IMG/VR virus record: IMGVR_UViG_3300049729_000211
Coordinates: 1 to 64,000 of that record
Strand: one strand, 5' to 3'
Source: a virus
DNA length: 64,000 nt
Positions 47,674 to 56,567 of this stretch are shown here, in pieces (the stretch's first letter is position 1; the number at the start of each line of letters is the position of its first letter). A program made the position numbers and the translations under genes. The notes beneath the pieces are model-generated. The model did not search any database. It had not been told where the DNA came from and saw nothing but the letters and a program-made list of their open reading frames with translations.

Positions 47674-50241
47674 CTACATTCCCTCTCCGGATCCTTCGAG
47701 GTTGGCATCGTCTTCCTCTTCGACTTCGTCGAGGCCCATACCCTTTGCCAGTCTCTTCCACAGATCGGTCTTCTTGATGATGACGTCTGTGATGCTTCCG
47801 TACAATGAACCGAGTAATTCATTAAACTTGGAATCGTTGACAGTGAAGAGGTCGTCTTCTAGTTGGCGCTTGACTGTCTCGGCATCGATGTTCAGGAAGT
47901 CCAGAATAATCGATACTGGGAGAGAGCCTTTTGAGTAGATATTATACAACATGTCGTAGAGGTCACCACTATCCCTCAAAGCCATACGAGAGAAGGTTAC
48001 GTGCGGATACACCCACCTGGGTCGTCCAAATTTATCAACTTCATAGAATCCCTTCTTCATAGCGATGGGCTTGAAGATCTGATCCTCAATCAGTCCACTG
48101 ATGAGATCACGGAACTGGACATATCTGGTGTTAAGGATTTCGAGCTGGATGCGGTTTCCAGAATACATTCCTTCACCAATGAGGATCTCAGGAGAAAGTC
48201 CAAGTCCGATTGCGAGATCGGAATTGGTGTGAGCCCATTCTCCGTCCAGAGATAGGAGCCGTCCTTCACTTCCAATTTCATTCCACTGACAGTCATAGTT
48301 CACCACAATCGTATAGTCTGGATCGGCAATCGCTTCGTCCACGTGAGCACGAAGGGCTGCCAACTCGGAGGTTGGGCATTCAGGAGCGATGATCAGCCGC
48401 TTTGGCGTCATGTTACGCGAAGCGATCATGGTCTGCGCCTGACGCAGTTTGTCACGATAGAGAATGGTGCGCAGTACCGGCTGCAGGCTTGAACGACCGT
48501 GCAGTTCATACCCGCTCTTCTTGCGAGCGAAGTGAATGACGTACGATCCTTCGAAGGGATCCTGATTCAGGTTGATGGCGCCAGTAGCCTGCAGTCCATC
48601 CTTCACACTCTGAGGAACATTGATGTCCTCGGTGTACTGCTGCTTCTGCTGCTCTGGTGGCTTGTAGTAGATGGAGGGACCGTCGCCTTCCATCTCACCA
48701 TCGTTTTTGACTTCAATCTGCTCAGGAGGAAGAGTTCGGATGCGATCAATGCCCAAGTAGTCCGGATTGACCACGTGACTGAAGAGCTCAAGTTCTTCGC
48801 CGCGCTGCTTGCTGACTTCCTTGAGTTCCTCGAGCAGTTCCTTCTTTTTCTTGAGGAGCTTCAGGTAATGCTTGAGTTCCATCAACTCTCGCTGGCGAGC
48901 CACCGACTGACCGATAGCCATGGCAGGAGACCCACCAACTTCATCGGCTGAAACTCCACCGCCGCCTCCACCACCGCCGGAAGGAATGGGGCCACCGTCA
49001 TCGCCCATGACTCCTGCGCCACCGCCGCCACCCATGGGAGCACCTTCACCACCGGCTTCGGGGTTGCCATCCTCATCCTGACCACTGGCGCCAGGAGCAT
49101 CATCGGACATCTCTTCGTTGGCTTCACCGGACTGAGCACCAGCCGCCTCAGCATCAACAGGAGGTTCAGCAGGCGGAGCAGCCATCTTGTGGATGAGCTC
49201 AAGTGTATCCGAAGATCCGTTCGCGATGATCTTTCCCTGCTTGTCGAACTTCAGGTGATGCTTGGCCATGAAATCAGCCAGAGACTGGGCACTTGCGAGC
49301 AGTCTCTTTTGAAACTTGTAAATCTGTGCATCTACCAGCGTCAGGTTCTCTTTGGGATTGAAAGAGATGCCGGCTTTCTTGATCTTGAGGATGTCCTTCT
49401 TCATGCTTTCAGAGGACTGATGGAGGGCCGGAGTCAGCCAATCCATGCCATGGCTTTCACCGCCAAGTTCGGCATTCTGAGATTCCTTCATGGGATCGTT
49501 GCTGGGACCGCCGCGTTTGTTCTTACTGAGAGCCTTCTGGGCTTCCTCGCAAACTTCAACTTTCTCTTCTGGTTCCTCAACAAAGAGGAATGCCTCGCCG
49601 ATGGTCCAGTATTCACGGACTGCATCGATCAGGGTTTGGAACATCTTGGTATCGTTCACCATGCCCTGGTAGAAGTCGAAGACGAAATCAGCAAATTCTT
49701 CCGATGTGCACTTGGGCTTCTCCAAGGTCATCTTGGACATCGGGAGTTCTGTGTGCAGGTTGATGGCGGAGTTGACCACAGGGTCGCGGTCATAGGCGAT
49801 GCGATAGTAGCGAAGCTCTTCAGGTCGGGAAGCAGGAAGCTCGAGGGCGTCTACCGGGAACTCGAAACCCATGTACCCGATGTTGCCTGAGTCTCCAATG
49901 TTCGCATATCCCAGATTGCCATCACTGAACAGGCCTGCTACTTTGCTGGCAGCACCGCCGCCTCGAGCAGCTTCACGGATATTTCGAATCCGATCCCGAT
50001 AAGCAATGTCTTCTCCCAGTCGTCCTTGACCATCGACCGCACTGTAACGTCCAGCACTGCCATACTCGCGAGTGCGGGTGGTCGTGGTTCCATTTGCATC
50101 AACAGTTGTAACGACCTGCGATGCTATCTTCCGAGGAGTCACCACCTGAGAAGGATTGACTTCCACGTTGGATCTGTTCCTAGCTTTGTCCTGTGGAAGC
50201 GGAACCTTTGCCACTTTCGTGACTTTTTCATCATTGGGCAT
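47674..50241 (-). CDS. Portal protein
   Basis: An 855-residue protein identified as portal from the middle and C-terminal core: YRDKLRQAQTMIASRNMTPK, WAHTNSDLAIGLGLSPEILI, NRIQLEILNTRYVQFRDLIS and FGRPRWVYPHVTFSRMALRD, typical of large-phage portals. Portals form the dodecameric ring for DNA entry and exit and bind TerL. A Gly/Ala/Asp-rich low-complexity insertion lies at about 350-430. The ATG at 50241 has TGAGGTTCTGTT upstream. TerL is 8 kb away on the same strand. Confidence 0.8.
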   Translation of the reverse strand: MPNDEKVTKVAKVPLPQDKARNRSNVEVNPSQVVTPRKIASQVVTTVDANGTTTTRTREYGSAGRYSAVDGQGRLGEDIAYRDRIRNIREAARGGGAASKVAGLFSDGNLGYANIGDSGNIGYMGFEFPVDALELPASRPEELRYYRIAYDRDPVVNSAINLHTELPMSKMTLEKPKCTSEEFADFVFDFYQGMVNDTKMFQTLIDAVREYWTIGEAFLFVEEPEEKVEVCEEAQKALSKNKRGGPSNDPMKESQNAELGGESHGMDWLTPALHQSSESMKKDILKIKKAGISFNPKENLTLVDAQIYKFQKRLLASAQSLADFMAKHHLKFDKQGKIIANGSSDTLELIHKMAAPPAEPPVDAEAAGAQSGEANEEMSDDAPGASGQDEDGNPEAGGEGAPMGGGGGAGVMGDDGGPIPSGGGGGGGGVSADEVGGSPAMAIGQSVARQRELMELKHYLKLLKKKKELLEELKEVSKQRGEELELFSHVVNPDYLGIDRIRTLPPEQIEVKNDGEMEGDGPSIYYKPPEQQKQQYTEDINVPQSVKDGLQATGAINLNQDPFEGSYVIHFARKKSGYELHGRSSLQPVLRTILYRDKLRQAQTMIASRNMTPKRLIIAPECPTSELAALRAHVDEAIADPDYTIVVNYDCQWNEIGSEGRLLSLDGEWAHTNSDLAIGLGLSPEILIGEGMYSGNRIQLEILNTRYVQFRDLISGLIEDQIFKPIAMKKGFYEVDKFGRPRWVYPHVTFSRMALRDSGDLYDMLYNIYSKGSLPVSIILDFLNIDAETVKRQLEDDLFTVNDSKFNELLGSLYGSITDVIIKKTDLWKRLAKGMGLDEVEEEDDANLEGSGEGM

Positions 50242-50282
50242 AACAGAACCTCATATATTGCACCGAATAGCCAGAATTTGAG

Positions 50283-50921
50283 CTATTTGGAGTCAATCTC
50301 TGCTTTAGCTGCCTGGAACAGAGATTTGATATCGACCGCATCCTCTGGTGGAGTGTTGGGTAGATCTGCAAGAGGTTCGTTTGTGATTTGATGTTTGATG
50401 GTGGTCGCCTTCTTGCGACGCTGGACTCTCTTATGTTTCTCGTGAGCCTCTTCCATGTGTCGGGCTTCTTCGATCTTCATCTTCCTGAGTCCGTCCAACT
50501 CGTCAAAGACAACTCTCATCTCTTCGGCGATTGGCTTCAACTCATCCATCTGAACTTGAGAGTGTTCCTCAAGGAATCGTTTGAACCAGGACATGGTGAT
50601 GCGAGAGGCTTCGCATGCGTTGGTCAGGATTTGTTTCTGGAGATCAGAGCGAGAAGATTTCAGATGGAGGGCGAGTCGGAGGATTTCCTGTGACTCATTG
50701 GCAACTGCATCGGCCCTGGCTGCTAGAGCCTTGCCCAGACTGTTTTCTTCTCGAGTCAGGATGATGTGATCCATCAGGCTGACCATCGCGACATGACAGG
50801 TTTGAACAGCCTGCACTGCATAGGCCATCTGCTTGTAGAGAGTGGAAGCATCGTACTCGAGAAGAGGACTGTTGCGGATCATCTTCACGTTGTTAGTTGG
50901 TGCCTTGGATTTCTTAGCCAT
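50283..50921 (-). CDS. Hypothetical helical protein
   Basis: A 212-residue, almost wholly helical protein (MAKKSKAPTNNVKMIRNSPL) with a charged coiled-coil stretch (DELDGLRKMKIEEARHMEEA) and a basic RRKK segment. It lies directly upstream of the portal gene and may be a structural or assembly partner. The ATG overlaps the previous stop (TGATG). Confidence 0.65.
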   Translation of the reverse strand: MAKKSKAPTNNVKMIRNSPLLEYDASTLYKQMAYAVQAVQTCHVAMVSLMDHIILTREENSLGKALAARADAVANESQEILRLALHLKSSRSDLQKQILTNACEASRITMSWFKRFLEEHSQVQMDELKPIAEEMRVVFDELDGLRKMKIEEARHMEEAHEKHKRVQRRKKATTIKHQITNEPLADLPNTPPEDAVDIKSLFQAAKAEIDSK

Positions 50922-51145
50922 CACTTCTCCAGAATGTTCTCAACTGGACATCCCATCCAGTAGTGACACCGGCCACAGTAGGGGACTCCATCAACATCAT
51001 AGATGCCGTTGTCCTTCTCATCATGCAAGTAACCATTCTTGCCAGAGACATGAGGAGCTTTGGGACAATCTCTACCATGCACAAGCAGACCTGGATCGTG
51101 AAGAACTTTTGTCTCTTGAGCAATTCCAAATTTCAGAAAACTCAT
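50921..51145 (-). CDS. Small zinc-type protein
   Basis: A 74-residue protein (MSFLKFGIAQETKVLHDPGL) with YCGRCHYWMGCP near the end, a compact Cys cluster. It lies just downstream of the PolA gene on the same strand and is coupled to the next gene. Confidence 0.65.
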   Translation of the reverse strand: MSFLKFGIAQETKVLHDPGLLVHGRDCPKAPHVSGKNGYLHDEKDNGIYDVDGVPYCGRCHYWMGCPVENILEK

Positions 51146-51152
51146 GTCGTCC

Positions 51153-54100
51153 TCACTCCCTTATGAATGAGTCCGGAACCCGAATCGCATTGACGTCTGT
51201 GAAGGTGACGACCTGTCCTTGGTACATCGCCTTGACCTTGTTGGTTCCGATTCCCAGAGACTCGCGCAAAGCCTTGGCGTCAGCCGCCGTCAGGTTCCGA
51301 AGTTCGGGAATATCAGCCTTCGCCGGCAACTTGAGGTTTGGTTTGGGTTCAGGCTTCGCCTCAGGAGGCTTTACAACAACCTTCCGTACAGGGATATCCA
51401 GTAGAAGCTCGTTCTCGTCGATCTGAGTGCCTTCTGCCTCAGCGATTTGTTTGTGTAGTTTACCGATCTCGCTGCGGAGATTGTCCTCGTCATCGAGTTT
51501 GGTGTCGAGTTTCTTGTTCAATTCCTCAACGATGCTGACAACTTGCTTGCGTTCCACGATTTCCCTGGCCTGTTCTGCGATCTGCTCTCTATCTTCAAGA
51601 GTAATCGGCTTGGGAATGTCCGTGGTGAACTGAATCTCCAACTGCTCATCCTCTCCTAGAATCGGAAGCTCGGGACGCTTGACATTGATGTCAAGAGGAA
51701 TTGCACCGATATATCCGAACACCGGCATCAGGCCGCGATCAGCAGGAGTGAGACCACACCGGGCTTCGAACTGCTCGAGGGTCTCCAACTTGTCATCCTG
51801 ATCCTCAGGGATTTCATCAGTCTTCCAGAATTCATGAAGCTGGAGTCCGATGATGAGATACTTGCGCATCTCCTTGCCATCCTTGGCCGCGAAGATGTGC
51901 TTGGAGGCTTCCTCGAAAGCACGAGTGTGCAAGTTCTCCTTGAGCCAACCCTTGACCTTCTCGCGACGTTTCTCATCACCAGACTTGAGAGCAGTGAGCA
52001 GTGCCCTGACCGTGTCAATGTCGAACTCTTCCGGAACATAGTTCTCCATGCCAGGGATCTCCGACCAGCCGGCAGGCTTGTGGCCGTCATCGCCGGTCAA
52101 GTGGTGTTCAACATCCCAGCTGCGACCGTACTCAGTGTCACACTCCAAAGGGACGCGCCAGTTCATCGAGGCATGATACTTCCTCAACTTCATGAGGCGA
52201 GTCAGCCTCGGCAGAATGAATGGAGCGTACTCGTTCTTGAATGAGAAGTCGATCTCATCGTGGACCGAACCATGCATCAACAACACTGCTTGTACCATAG
52301 GATCCTTTTCTGCTGCCCACTTGCGGATTCGATTGAGCGTGATGCGCATGAAGTCGCCAGCGAGACCCTGCATCGGGACATTGACAGCAACTCTCTGAAT
52401 CTTCCCCATGAATTGGTTGTAGTCACCAACATTTCGAACGCCAGTTTCTGGCGTCTTCCACATTATGTCGGCGCGGTCGCGAAGTTCCCGGAAAGTCTCC
52501 TTGTCCTTGGACTTCTCAGCCAGGGTGGCCGCCTTATCCAACCGACGATATTCCCAATAATTGTCCATCTCGTGCTTGGTCGGATTGTGAATGCCCAGGG
52601 CTGACATCGCTGAATCAAACTTGATGATTCGTCCAGTCGCTGTCTGACACGTCATCTTCTCCTTGGCAATGGCTTGCTTGCGGTCGCAGTACTCGCGGAA
52701 GACCGGCACTCCAGCCCAGTAGGCATCCACCATCTCCTGTGCATGCTCAAAGGTGATGTTGGGATCCTTCTTCTTCATGTTCTCGAAGATCGTGTAAGCC
52801 GTTCCGCCGTACAGCAGGGCGAAGTTGAGGATCTTGGCGAGAGCACGATAGCTCTTCTTGGTCGCCTTGTCGATGTTCGGGTCGTTGAACTCAGGGAAGA
52901 CCTTGCTGGCGGTCAGACTATGGAAGTCTCCTGATCCCTCCAAGAATTCCTTGATGAATTCCGGCTCGCCTGAGATGTTCGCTGCCACACGCATTTCGAC
53001 GTTGCTGTAATCGATAGTGGCGAACGTCCAACCCGTAGGAGCCTTGAACATGGCGCGGAGGTTGATGACCTCATTGGCATCCATGCGCCCATTCTCGATG
53101 AGAATGCCATAGTTCTTTGCGCAGGTCTTACAACCGGGCACCAGGCAGATCGCATATCCCAGGTACTGCCCGATGTGATTCTTGATGATGTTCGGAGCCT
53201 TGACCTTGTACTCTTCCTTCTTACTGTCAAAGATCTCCTTGACAATAGCTCGCCCATCCTTGTCGACCATGGGCTTGGTATCCCAATCGAGGACCGGCTC
53301 CTCCCCAATCTTGGTCTTGATTGTCCTCTCTTCCGTCTTCCAGCACGACGGGTGAAGGTCTTCCGGAGCGTGCTCCTCGACGCTCTCGGGGTCTACGTTG
53401 TCTGGCTCGAGGACATTACCCTTGACCCACCAGTTGCCTTCCACGCGCTTGATACCCTGAATGTTGAGACCGAAGCCGCCGTCGACTTCGTACTTGCCAC
53501 CTGTCGCTGACAGACGGCCACCGGCCACGACGCAGGATCTCAGATAGATTCGAGCGGTGTGATCCTTGGGGTCGAAGTGAAGGTTCTCAGGGTGGAGGGC
53601 GACATATGCCTTGTACTTGCCATAGGTCTTGAGGAAGATGTTATCAGGGTAGATCTTCGCTAGATCCGAGATGGTCTCAGCATCACACGAAGGATCCTGG
53701 GTCTTCTTGGAGCGCCGCAACACACGGAGCTTCATGGTCTGGAACAACAGCTTGGCCATCTGTTTGTTGCTGTCCGGGTTGAACTGCTCTCCATCCTCTT
53801 CCTTGTACCCGGCTTCGATAGCAATTCCACGCAGCCGTGCCCGGTCAACTTCCAGCTTGGCTTGGTGCCACTTCACTGTACGCTTATGGCGGTCCGTGTC
53901 CACGATGTACCGCTGCCGCTCAATCCACGTGAGCGAGTCTACCAGTTCGTGGTCAATGCGATGTACCAGCTTCAGCTTCCGGGCCTCATCCTTCAGCTGC
54001 CACCAAAGTAGCCAGGTGCAGATTGCGTCACTGGCAGCGTACCAGTATGCGATGTCAGTCGGAATCCAAGTGAACGGGACATACTGAATGCGAGTCGTGG

Positions 54101-55061
54101 TCTTTCCGGTCTCTGGATTGAAGAAATCTGCACTGACCTTGCCGATCTGGTCCAGTTCAATCTGGTCGATGCCCAGCTTGATGAGCGAGAGATTCTTCAA
54201 GCCGCCTGTGTCGCCGGTGTACTGTCCCTTCTTCTGGTCACCAAGGTCTGCTTTGGGGTCGTTCAGATAGTTGAAGACCTGAACGTCCTCGAAGAATGGA
54301 TAGGGGCGCATGTCTATGCCCAGGGTCTGACGGATGACCTCACGATCGAATTTCGCGTGGTAGAACACCAGGTGACAGTTATTGAACAGATGCTGGAGGA
54401 TCCTGTGGCAATCTTCACGGGAGACGTTGTGGCCATCTGCGTGATTGATGGGAACGTAGATTCCCTCAATGCCATCGGCTGAAAGGCAGATGCCGGCGAT
54501 CTCCATCTTCACTTCATAGATGGGAACCCAAACCTCGTTGCCACTGGTGTCTCTGGCCTGCACCAGATCGATCATGACACGAGTGTCCAGCGTGATGGTC
54601 TCAGTGTCGCAGGCGACTACCGGGAGAACCTGACCAGAGGGCGTGGGATGATGGAGAGAAGTGTCATGCAGAATCTTCTCCACCCATCCCTCAAGTTCCT
54701 GGGCTGAGTCGACCCGGCGAAGCACCTTGGAGGCCATCCACGGTCTCTTCAACTTCTCAATGTCGAGGGTCTTCAGCAGAGCGCGGAACACAGTCCGTAG
54801 ATCCTTGGGCTTCTTCTTGGCCGCTGGCTTCTTGGATGCTGCCGGAACAGTTACCTTGACATCGTCGTCACTGATATTCTCTTTCTTGACCCGCGTCTTG
54901 CGTGGCTTCTTGAGCTCAGTTACAGCACTGACCAGCTTGTCCACAGCTTCGACGATCTCTTCTTTGAGAGCAACCTTCTGCTCCCGTTCTTCCCAGTCTT
55001 CTTCCTCTTCGTCATCCGTCCATTCAGGATGAGCTACCTCATCAATGTCATCTTCACTCAT
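51153..55061 (-). CDS. polA: Family A DNA polymerase with long extensions
   Basis: A 1,302-residue replicative polymerase. The 3'-5' exonuclease motifs are CDTETI (D152/E154), YHAKFDRE and YAASDAICT. Polymerase motifs are A (DYSNVEMR, D684), B (YRALAKILNFALLYGG) and C (HGSVHDE, H934-D935-E936). Compared with about 930 residues for E. coli Pol I it has an acidic and basic N-terminal extension (1-100), a roughly 110-residue insertion with CLVPGCKTC between the exonuclease and motif A, and a 350-residue C-terminal extension of unknown role. It overlaps the CHC2 gene by 8 nt, so replication genes are coupled. Confidence 0.92.
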   Translation of the reverse strand: MSEDDIDEVAHPEWTDDEEEEDWEEREQKVALKEEIVEAVDKLVSAVTELKKPRKTRVKKENISDDDVKVTVPAASKKPAAKKKPKDLRTVFRALLKTLDIEKLKRPWMASKVLRRVDSAQELEGWVEKILHDTSLHHPTPSGQVLPVVACDTETITLDTRVMIDLVQARDTSGNEVWVPIYEVKMEIAGICLSADGIEGIYVPINHADGHNVSREDCHRILQHLFNNCHLVFYHAKFDREVIRQTLGIDMRPYPFFEDVQVFNYLNDPKADLGDQKKGQYTGDTGGLKNLSLIKLGIDQIELDQIGKVSADFFNPETGKTTTRIQYVPFTWIPTDIAYWYAASDAICTWLLWWQLKDEARKLKLVHRIDHELVDSLTWIERQRYIVDTDRHKRTVKWHQAKLEVDRARLRGIAIEAGYKEEDGEQFNPDSNKQMAKLLFQTMKLRVLRRSKKTQDPSCDAETISDLAKIYPDNIFLKTYGKYKAYVALHPENLHFDPKDHTARIYLRSCVVAGGRLSATGGKYEVDGGFGLNIQGIKRVEGNWWVKGNVLEPDNVDPESVEEHAPEDLHPSCWKTEERTIKTKIGEEPVLDWDTKPMVDKDGRAIVKEIFDSKKEEYKVKAPNIIKNHIGQYLGYAICLVPGCKTCAKNYGILIENGRMDANEVINLRAMFKAPTGWTFATIDYSNVEMRVAANISGEPEFIKEFLEGSGDFHSLTASKVFPEFNDPNIDKATKKSYRALAKILNFALLYGGTAYTIFENMKKKDPNITFEHAQEMVDAYWAGVPVFREYCDRKQAIAKEKMTCQTATGRIIKFDSAMSALGIHNPTKHEMDNYWEYRRLDKAATLAEKSKDKETFRELRDRADIMWKTPETGVRNVGDYNQFMGKIQRVAVNVPMQGLAGDFMRITLNRIRKWAAEKDPMVQAVLLMHGSVHDEIDFSFKNEYAPFILPRLTRLMKLRKYHASMNWRVPLECDTEYGRSWDVEHHLTGDDGHKPAGWSEIPGMENYVPEEFDIDTVRALLTALKSGDEKRREKVKGWLKENLHTRAFEEASKHIFAAKDGKEMRKYLIIGLQLHEFWKTDEIPEDQDDKLETLEQFEARCGLTPADRGLMPVFGYIGAIPLDINVKRPELPILGEDEQLEIQFTTDIPKPITLEDREQIAEQAREIVERKQVVSIVEELNKKLDTKLDDEDNLRSEIGKLHKQIAEAEGTQIDENELLLDIPVRKVVVKPPEAKPEPKPNLKLPAKADIPELRNLTAADAKALRESLGIGTNKVKAMYQGQVVTFTDVNAIRVPDSFIRE

Positions 55062-55713
55062 AGACGAACTCCTTGGCCTTATGCCGTCTTACTCGAGCAA
55101 CGATATCTGAGCCTAACACTTCCGCCAAGGCTTTCACTCGTTTTGTCTCGTCATGCTCTTGCTGGGCTTCGAAGTAAATACGCAGGTACTCTTCAGCTAA
55201 CTCGTAACTCTTGTTCGCCATAACATCCTTGCGTGCGAAGACTATGTACAAGCTCGATAAATCCTCGAACTTGAGAGGTACGATGATGTCCTCGTCTTCA
55301 GGAGGTAAGTTAGACTGTAGAGGAGGCAGGTTATAGGATCTCTCCAGCCATTCCATCGCTTTGGGCCGGGAGATGCCACGTATCTTTGCCACAAAAGTGA
55401 CAAGGGTGTAGGCAGCTGAACAGCCAAAGCAGTAACCCATGTTGCCGCGTGCTGGAGGATAGATGTAGAACGATGGTGTAGAGTCCGTTCCGTGGAAGGG
55501 GCAACTAATGGCATGCCCATGCTTTCCAGTTAGGTCTTCTACAACATCCGAGAATAGAATCTCTGTCTGTACCCGCTCGTTTCGACGTTCCCACAGTTCG
55601 GGGTCACTTACACGAACCGACCTGTCGTACAATTTCTTCAGGTTTTCTTTGCTGAATTCGAACTCTTCGAAAACTTCGGAATCAGACAGGTTGGGAGTGC
55701 TGTCTTCTGGCAT
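55054..55713 (-). CDS. CHC2 zinc-finger protein, primase-like
   Basis: A 219-residue protein with a DnaG-type zinc finger: C71, H74, C95 and C98 in CPFHGTDSTPSFY and GYCFGC. In primases this finger recognises template sequence, but here the TOPRIM and RNA polymerase core are missing. The C-terminus is helical. It directly precedes polA and probably helps initiate synthesis or recruits another primase. A full primase may lie outside the window. Confidence 0.75.
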   Translation of the reverse strand: MPEDSTPNLSDSEVFEEFEFSKENLKKLYDRSVRVSDPELWERRNERVQTEILFSDVVEDLTGKHGHAISCPFHGTDSTPSFYIYPPARGNMGYCFGCSAAYTLVTFVAKIRGISRPKAMEWLERSYNLPPLQSNLPPEDEDIIVPLKFEDLSSLYIVFARKDVMANKSYELAEEYLRIYFEAQQEHDETKRVKALAEVLGSDIVARVRRHKAKEFVYE

Positions 55714-55738
55714 CTCAATCCTCTAGTTGACTAATACT

Positions 55739-55767
55739 TACCCGATTCTCAGATAAGATTGGTAGAG
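55739..55767 (+). promoter_or_regulatory. Leaderless-type phage promoter
   Basis: TACCCG (55739-55744), 17 nt, GTAGAG (55762-55767), then 6 nt to the ATG at 55774. It is divergent from the CHC2-polA operon. Confidence 0.75.
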
Positions 55768-55773
55768 AAGTGT

Positions 55774-55956
55774 ATGGAATACTTCGTCTACAAGACTGGC
55801 GTGCAGGTATCGAAGGTCTACTACGCTCTTCGTTCCAATGGAGATCAGTACTGGACTCCTTCATTCAAGAAGAAGGCCACCTTCTGCCTGACTGCGGCAC
55901 GCAAGTTAGCTCGTGCTGAGAAGGCTGAATTCAGCATCGTTCCAATTCTGGGCTAG
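55774..55956 (+). CDS. Small basic hypothetical protein
   Basis: A 60-residue protein (MEYFVYKTGVQVSKVYYALR) with strand-rich start and basic helix (FKKKATFCLTAARKLARAEK). The promoter geometry selects the ATG at 55774. It converges with, and overlaps, the NDK gene. Confidence 0.65.
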   Translation: MEYFVYKTGVQVSKVYYALRSNGDQYWTPSFKKKATFCLTAARKLARAEKAEFSIVPILG

Positions 55957-56377
55957 ATCAGTTCAGATCCAGCGAACCAGAAACTGATCTCGACTTGTGC
56001 GGATGAACTGCTGTCTGACCCATGGATGGCGTTCTCACGCACGACAGCACCGCCGAATTGAATTGACGACGTAGAGTACCCTCTGCAGCCTTTGCCGGAT
56101 CTGTAGCTCCCATCAGTTTCCGCAAATCGGCAATCGCATCTTCTTTCTCAAGCACCATGAGGAATAGCGGTCCCGATGCCATGAACTCTGACAGTGGCTC
56201 GAAGAAGGGTTTGCCAGCGTGCTCTCGATAGAAGTAGTCAGCCTGAGATCGAGATATTGTAGTTTTCTTGATGGTGATGATGGAGAATCCAGCCTTTTCG
56301 ATTGCGGCTAGGATTGCACCAGTGAAACCTCTTCGCACAGCATCAGGTTTGATAATGCTGAAAGTTCTCTCTATCAT
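55953..56377 (-). pseudogene. ndk: Nucleoside diphosphate kinase, frameshifted
   Basis: The first 107 residues are a clear [34 protein letters not shown] and [20 protein letters not shown] perfect 5-bp tandem duplication (GAATT at 56055-56059 and 56060-56064, plus strand) then shifts the frame, so the product ends in unrelated residues at 55958. If one copy is removed, the frame reads [20 protein letters not shown] and [13 protein letters not shown] to a stop at 55953, restoring the catalytic His. As sequenced the enzyme lacks its active site. Confidence 0.85.
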
Positions 56378-56387
56378 TTGTGCTCTC

Positions 56388-56567
56388 CTAGGCTGGAGTC
56401 ATCTCATTTGCCAACTCAGTCATAGTCTCGACTGAATCAGCCGTACCTGACCACACCAGTCTCATCCATTTGTCGTTCTCACAAGATTCTTGATACTCAG
56501 CATCTGTGAGAACGACATAGAATGGATTGTACGAGCACGGTATATGAACGATGTGGAACCGTTTCAT
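56388..56567 (-). CDS. Small hypothetical protein
   Basis: A 59-residue protein ([20 protein letters not shown]) coupled by ATGA to the gene before it. A strand-rich N-terminus and acidic C-terminus; no domain. Confidence 0.6.
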   Translation of the reverse strand: MKRFHIVHIPCSYNPFYVVLTDAEYQESCENDKWMRLVWSGTADSVETMTELANEMTPA

